NCBI RefSeq assembly: GCF_932526225.1
Contig: NC_064037.1
Location: 3,374,996-3,438,995 of the forward strand
DNA length: 64,000 bases
Direction of reading: 5' to 3'
Source: Nematostella vectensis
Taxonomy: Eukaryota; Cnidaria; Anthozoa; Actiniaria; Edwardsiidae
The notes beneath the pieces are model-generated. The model was not told the origin of the DNA. It saw nothing but the letters and a program-made list of their open reading frames with translations, and ran no database searches. The position numbers were made by a program, and so were the translations under genes. Positions 61,501 to 64,000 of this stretch are shown here, piece after piece. Position 1 is the stretch's first letter. Every line of letters starts with the position of its first letter.

Positions 61501-62515
61501 ATCTAGAGTTTATGTTCTCTGGACCATGTTGTTTAGTGCCTCGATCTAGAGTTTATGTTCTCTGGACCATGTTGTTTAGTGCCTTGATCTAGAGTTTATG
61601 AAGGGTGTTTGCATACACTACGCACTTTGTAACATTTTGCCCTTATCTAGAAAGATTGGAATAAAAGTCTGAATTGTTGGCAATATTTATTGCATATGTG
61701 TTACGTTTAGTCACAGTCATTTTGACCTCAGCCACACTATGCACTTGAGCTATGTATGTAAGTAATGACTGCTTAATTAACTGAGGCAAACATTACTTTC
61801 CAATTGTTAGGTGGTTCATTTGCGTCACCAAGCAACAAGGTAAGGCATTACACTCTACCAAGTACCCGACAATGTGACAGCTTTTGGAGTTTGATTCTTG
61901 GTCGCACTTTTTTAAAACACTTAGCAATCAGATTTCACAATGTTAAACATGCAAGGGGGGACATAAAAACAGAATGCCACAAACTAACTTAGCATGTAAC
62001 AAGCAAAATGGTACTGTACTGCGATGCACTAGAAACGGTGGGTAGGCAGTCGTCTTTTAGCTCAAGCACACATAGCGAGAAAGAGGCCAGACCCCAAAGG
62101 AGGAGTACAGTGTAAACGCGGTTTTTCGCTGTTATTTATAAATTAACTACAACACTTAATACAAGAACACTCTAGCTAAATTTTAACGAGGGAATATCTT
62201 CTTTGAAAACACCGAGTAAATGAAAAAAAAAGCACGAGCAAAAACGGCATAATGTTGAAGCTTTTATTTGGTCCCAGTTGATTTCCAAATGATAGTGAGT
62301 CAAAAAATCCTTTACTTCTCTTGAAATCTACAGAGATAAAAGCTTTGGGCTGTAAAGAGAGGGAGTGTGTTTACGACAGCAATGTTTACCTCCTGTCGCC
62401 TCTTCTCCCATCGCCCGCAAGGACTTTGTTCAACAACATCGTCATCTTCATCATCATCACTTTCGTCTCCCGAATGTTCGACAACCGTCTCTGTAATCGT
62501 CAAATTACTGGTCAT
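46537..62515 (-). CDS. NRBP1: Nuclear receptor-binding protein (NRBP) pseudokinase, twenty exons
   Basis: Pseudokinase adaptor implicated in trafficking and ubiquitin signalling in bilaterians. Exons (minus): 62390-62515, 61086-61208, 56548-56589, 55959-56111, 54682-54722, 53793-53887, 53362-53442, 52349-52413, 51805-51897, 51512-51595, 50424-50472, 49499-49589, 48788-48838, 48434-48493, 48168-48240, 47842-47895, 47703-47766, 47285-47340, 47009-47052, 46537-46555. The phases close to 487 residues (human NRBP1 535). Matches include SPCGRWEKRRQE, PGIDHAYLAMDTEEGVEVVW, FITEYMTSGSLKQFLKKT, NLSCDTIFIQHNGLIKIGS, LEKFLEEVRNGLYPLTG and LTVTLKLDDKMNRQL. Catalytic HRD is replaced by HGN (about 173-175) and DFG by GSV (about 192-194), as in the family, so kinase activity is not expected. 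The last short exon (ending RPSLPK) is the least certain. A single gene probably serves as NRBP1/2. Confidence 0.94.
47375..47720. repeat. 33-bp tandem array copied across the NRBP exon 17 donor
   Basis: About nine units of roughly 33 bp, consensus ACGTCACAGGTCACGTGTTA followed by TATACCGGTTTTG. It fills intron 17 and extends into the last bases of exon 17. In gene sense each unit contains CAAAACCGGTATATAAC, resembling the true donor CAAAATTGGTATGTAAC. Confidence 0.85.
49756..49907. mobile_element. hAT-type MITE in NRBP intron
   Basis: The left end reads GCAGGTCGTACCCAGGATTG and the right end GTACGCGCCTGC, with G and C homopolymers inside each end. The pattern matches the GCAGG-CGTACCCAGG class of hAT-derived MITEs. 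It lies in the intron between NRBP exons 50424-50472 and 49499-49589. Confidence 0.55.
50461..51260. repeat. Tandem arrays copied across the NRBP exon 11 acceptor
   Basis: A 65-bp unit with GAAGTGAACCTGCATAAACA repeats four times (starts about 50529, 50592, 50657, 50722) after the authentic copy at 50464. Longer units of about 120 bp, with GTAACTAGTGCA and TAAGCTTACAGGGAA, then repeat about four times to 51240. The authentic copy contains the exon 11 acceptor and the first exon bases. Confidence 0.88.
52875..53078. mobile_element. MITE-like element with 16-bp inverted ends
   Basis: Starts with GCCTACAACACACTAG and ends with CTAGAGTGTTGTAGGC, inverted repeats with one mismatch. It is 204 bp, non-coding and more GC-rich than the surrounding NRBP intron 7. 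Confidence 0.65.
58191..58322. repeat. Long hairpin in NRBP intron 2
   Basis: Arms of about 50 bp run from TACACCAAAAACTGGTATTC towards the centre and back as the reverse complement. The centre CAGGGCAGACTCTGCCCTG is itself palindromic. No coding content; likely a foldback or solo terminal-repeat hairpin. Confidence 0.75.
61254..61610. repeat. 43-bp tandem array upstream of NRBP exon 2
   Basis: About eight copies of a 43-bp unit with ATGTTCTCTGGACCATGTTG and TTTAGTGCC(T/C)... GATCTAGAG. Units alternate between GCCTCGATCT and GCCTTGATCT, so the true period is a dimer of 86 bp. The array starts about 45 bp from the exon 2 acceptor (61209). Confidence 0.93.
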
Positions 62516-63649
62516 GTCCTTCTTTTCGATTAAGGCTATAGTCTTTTGGGTGACACGGAAATTTGAAGCAATGAAATGGTTGTTGGATTGAGCTATTTGA
62601 TGGCGTCGGAAGTTTCAAGATGGCGGGTATTCTGCTGTCAACCCGCGTTAGACTGGGTCTACCGTCAAGGCCTTTGCATAAGTAATAACTTGCGTCGCCC
62701 TTCGCCCTACATTAGCTTAAATAAATAGGTACGCCTTACTATTTTTTCTTAAATCATTCTTGTTTTTTTTAACATTTTAATTTCTTTTTTTATTTGACGC
62801 TCCATGCTCTCTTTTTTTTTTTTCCGGAGTTGAAAGTGCAACGGGTTGCCTGTGGTTTTTAACTATTCCCAGACTTCTGGGAGTGTGCAAAAAAAGCCAA
62901 AGCCAGAACGGAAAATTTTGAGAACTACAAAGAGAAAGTACTCGATTTTATGCCCAATCAATCATGGTTTGCTTTGATTATTGAGTACTTTGTCTCTATT
63001 ACGAGCCCAAGAGGTTGATAGCCCACTGATCAATGGTAAGATTAACAAATTCCAGCATACACATTCCCCAATCTCCTTCAAGACCTCATATCACACGAAA
63101 CGATAGCAACATAGCAATAACTAACAGTTAAGTCAATTTCAATTGAGTTTACTAACAAATCCATTGATCTAATGGCAATTTGCTCATTTTCTTGATAAGT
63201 TACTTTCTGTATTGGGTTTCCTAACGTTAGATAAGTGTTTAGAGTATCTTTACCCTCAGTCGTTCTTTTGTACTGTATGCTCGAATCTCACGTGACAACT
63301 TGCAGCCAAGTGGGGTATGACATCATATTTGTCTATAGCCACTAGGGAACAGGGCTATACTAGGGCCCGCCCTCCACAATATTTTTAATATATTATTAGG
63401 AAATTACCAGTAGGGGCATGGCTGTGTCAACACAATTTTTTAATGGTTTTGTATTGTGCCCCCCCCCCCCCTCCCTCATATTTTGAGGCCTGAAACAGCC
63501 CTGGGGGAAGAGGGGAAAGAAAGGGGGACGTATTGTTGGATGGAGATGCAAGGGATTCTTTGATGCTTGTTTCTGGATACACTTTCTGGTAACTTTATTT
63601 CAGTATTTCCTTGTTGATGATATCTTATCTATCATCAGCAAGCCTTACC
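62516..63649. promoter_or_regulatory. Divergent intergenic region, NRBP / syntaxin-like
   Basis: About 1.1 kb separates the NRBP start codon (minus) from the syntaxin-like start codon (plus), so both promoters must lie here or in upstream non-coding exons. CAAGATGGCGGG at about 62616-62627 matches a YY1-type initiator motif, roughly 100 bp upstream of the NRBP ATG. A G/C-run repeat lies at about 63400-63530. No TATA box is assigned. Confidence 0.5.
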
Positions 63650-64000
63650 ATGTCACGTGGTGAATTCGGTCGGGGTGATGGCAGAGACTATGGTGCTTTC
63701 GGAGGTGGTAGGAGCGACCTACATGGACAAGGGCAAAGCAGCCATAGAGCAGGATACCAGAGAGAAGGTACAATTGCATGTCCCTTGGTAACCACAATGT
63801 CTTGTGAAAACCAACTTTGATTGCTCCTAGAGGTTCAGAAATAACTTTAAAGTCTCTAATTTGTTACTCAAACAATTTCCTTTATTTCTTTGTTTCAGGC
63901 AATGCTAGAGAGGAAATCCAAAATCTAAGTGATTCTGTTAGTAGCAGTATATTCCAGATTTCTGTTAGTAGCAGTATATTCCAGATTAATAATAACAGTA
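63650..64000 (+). CDS. Syntaxin-like (Qa-SNARE) N-terminus, partial
   Basis: First exon 63650-63767 (Gly/Arg-rich, starting MSRGEFGRGDGRDYG) joins in phase 1 to an exon beginning at 63899 after TTTGTTTCAG, which runs off the window. The second exon reads REEIQNLSDSV, SSSIFQI and INNNS. This resembles the first helix of the Habc domain in endosomal syntaxins (syntaxin 7/12 type: a short Gly-rich lead, then a helix with S-N-I-Q-x-I spacing). A perfect 27-bp in-frame tandem duplication repeats SVSSSIFQI. The SNARE motif and membrane anchor would lie beyond the window, so the family call is tentative. Confidence 0.45.

Overview
This is a eukaryotic, very probably animal, genomic window. Its genes are broken into short exons with GT-AG introns, and it is rich in minisatellites, MITE-like inverted-repeat elements, a tRNA-derived SINE and a LINE fragment. 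Intron sizes, AT-rich introns and protein similarities to the vertebrate orthologues suggest a non-bilaterian metazoan, most likely an anthozoan cnidarian. That placement is inference; no species-specific marker is visible.

Layout. 1-2154: no gene, with inverted repeats. 2155-6368 (-): five-exon actin gene. 8986-9315 (-): PLAC8-family protein. 10638-18074 (-): nine-exon mevalonate kinase. 19778-28744 (-): thirteen-exon seven-pass receptor-like protein resembling TMEM116; its intron 11 is almost entirely a 47-bp minisatellite. 28745-34539: gene-poor block with a 20-bp minisatellite, an element holding a HIRAN-like coding fragment, and a 35-bp minisatellite. 34540-43941 (-): a fifteen-exon gene whose conceptual 1,390-residue product joins an N-terminal isoaspartyl-methyltransferase (PCMT/PCMTD-like) domain to a C-terminal HECTD3-like HECT ubiquitin-ligase domain. 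44737-45428 (+): 3' end of a LINE reverse transcriptase. 46537-62515 (-): twenty-exon NRBP pseudokinase. 63650-64000 (+): first exons of a syntaxin-like gene, cut by the window edge and divergently transcribed from NRBP.

Exon models were assembled by hand from splice signals and reading phase. For the five spliced minus-strand genes the phases close exactly: actin 377 aa, MVK 415 aa, TMEM116-like 361 aa, PCMT-HECT 1,390 aa, NRBP 487 aa. The genes have unrelated housekeeping or signalling roles and form no operon. The best candidate for something undescribed is the PCMT-HECT fusion. It places in one polypeptide two activities that vertebrate PCMTD1/2 bring together only through Cullin-RING partners. 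The next most interesting signals are two tandem arrays in the NRBP gene that have copied a real splice donor and a real splice acceptor into the neighbouring introns.
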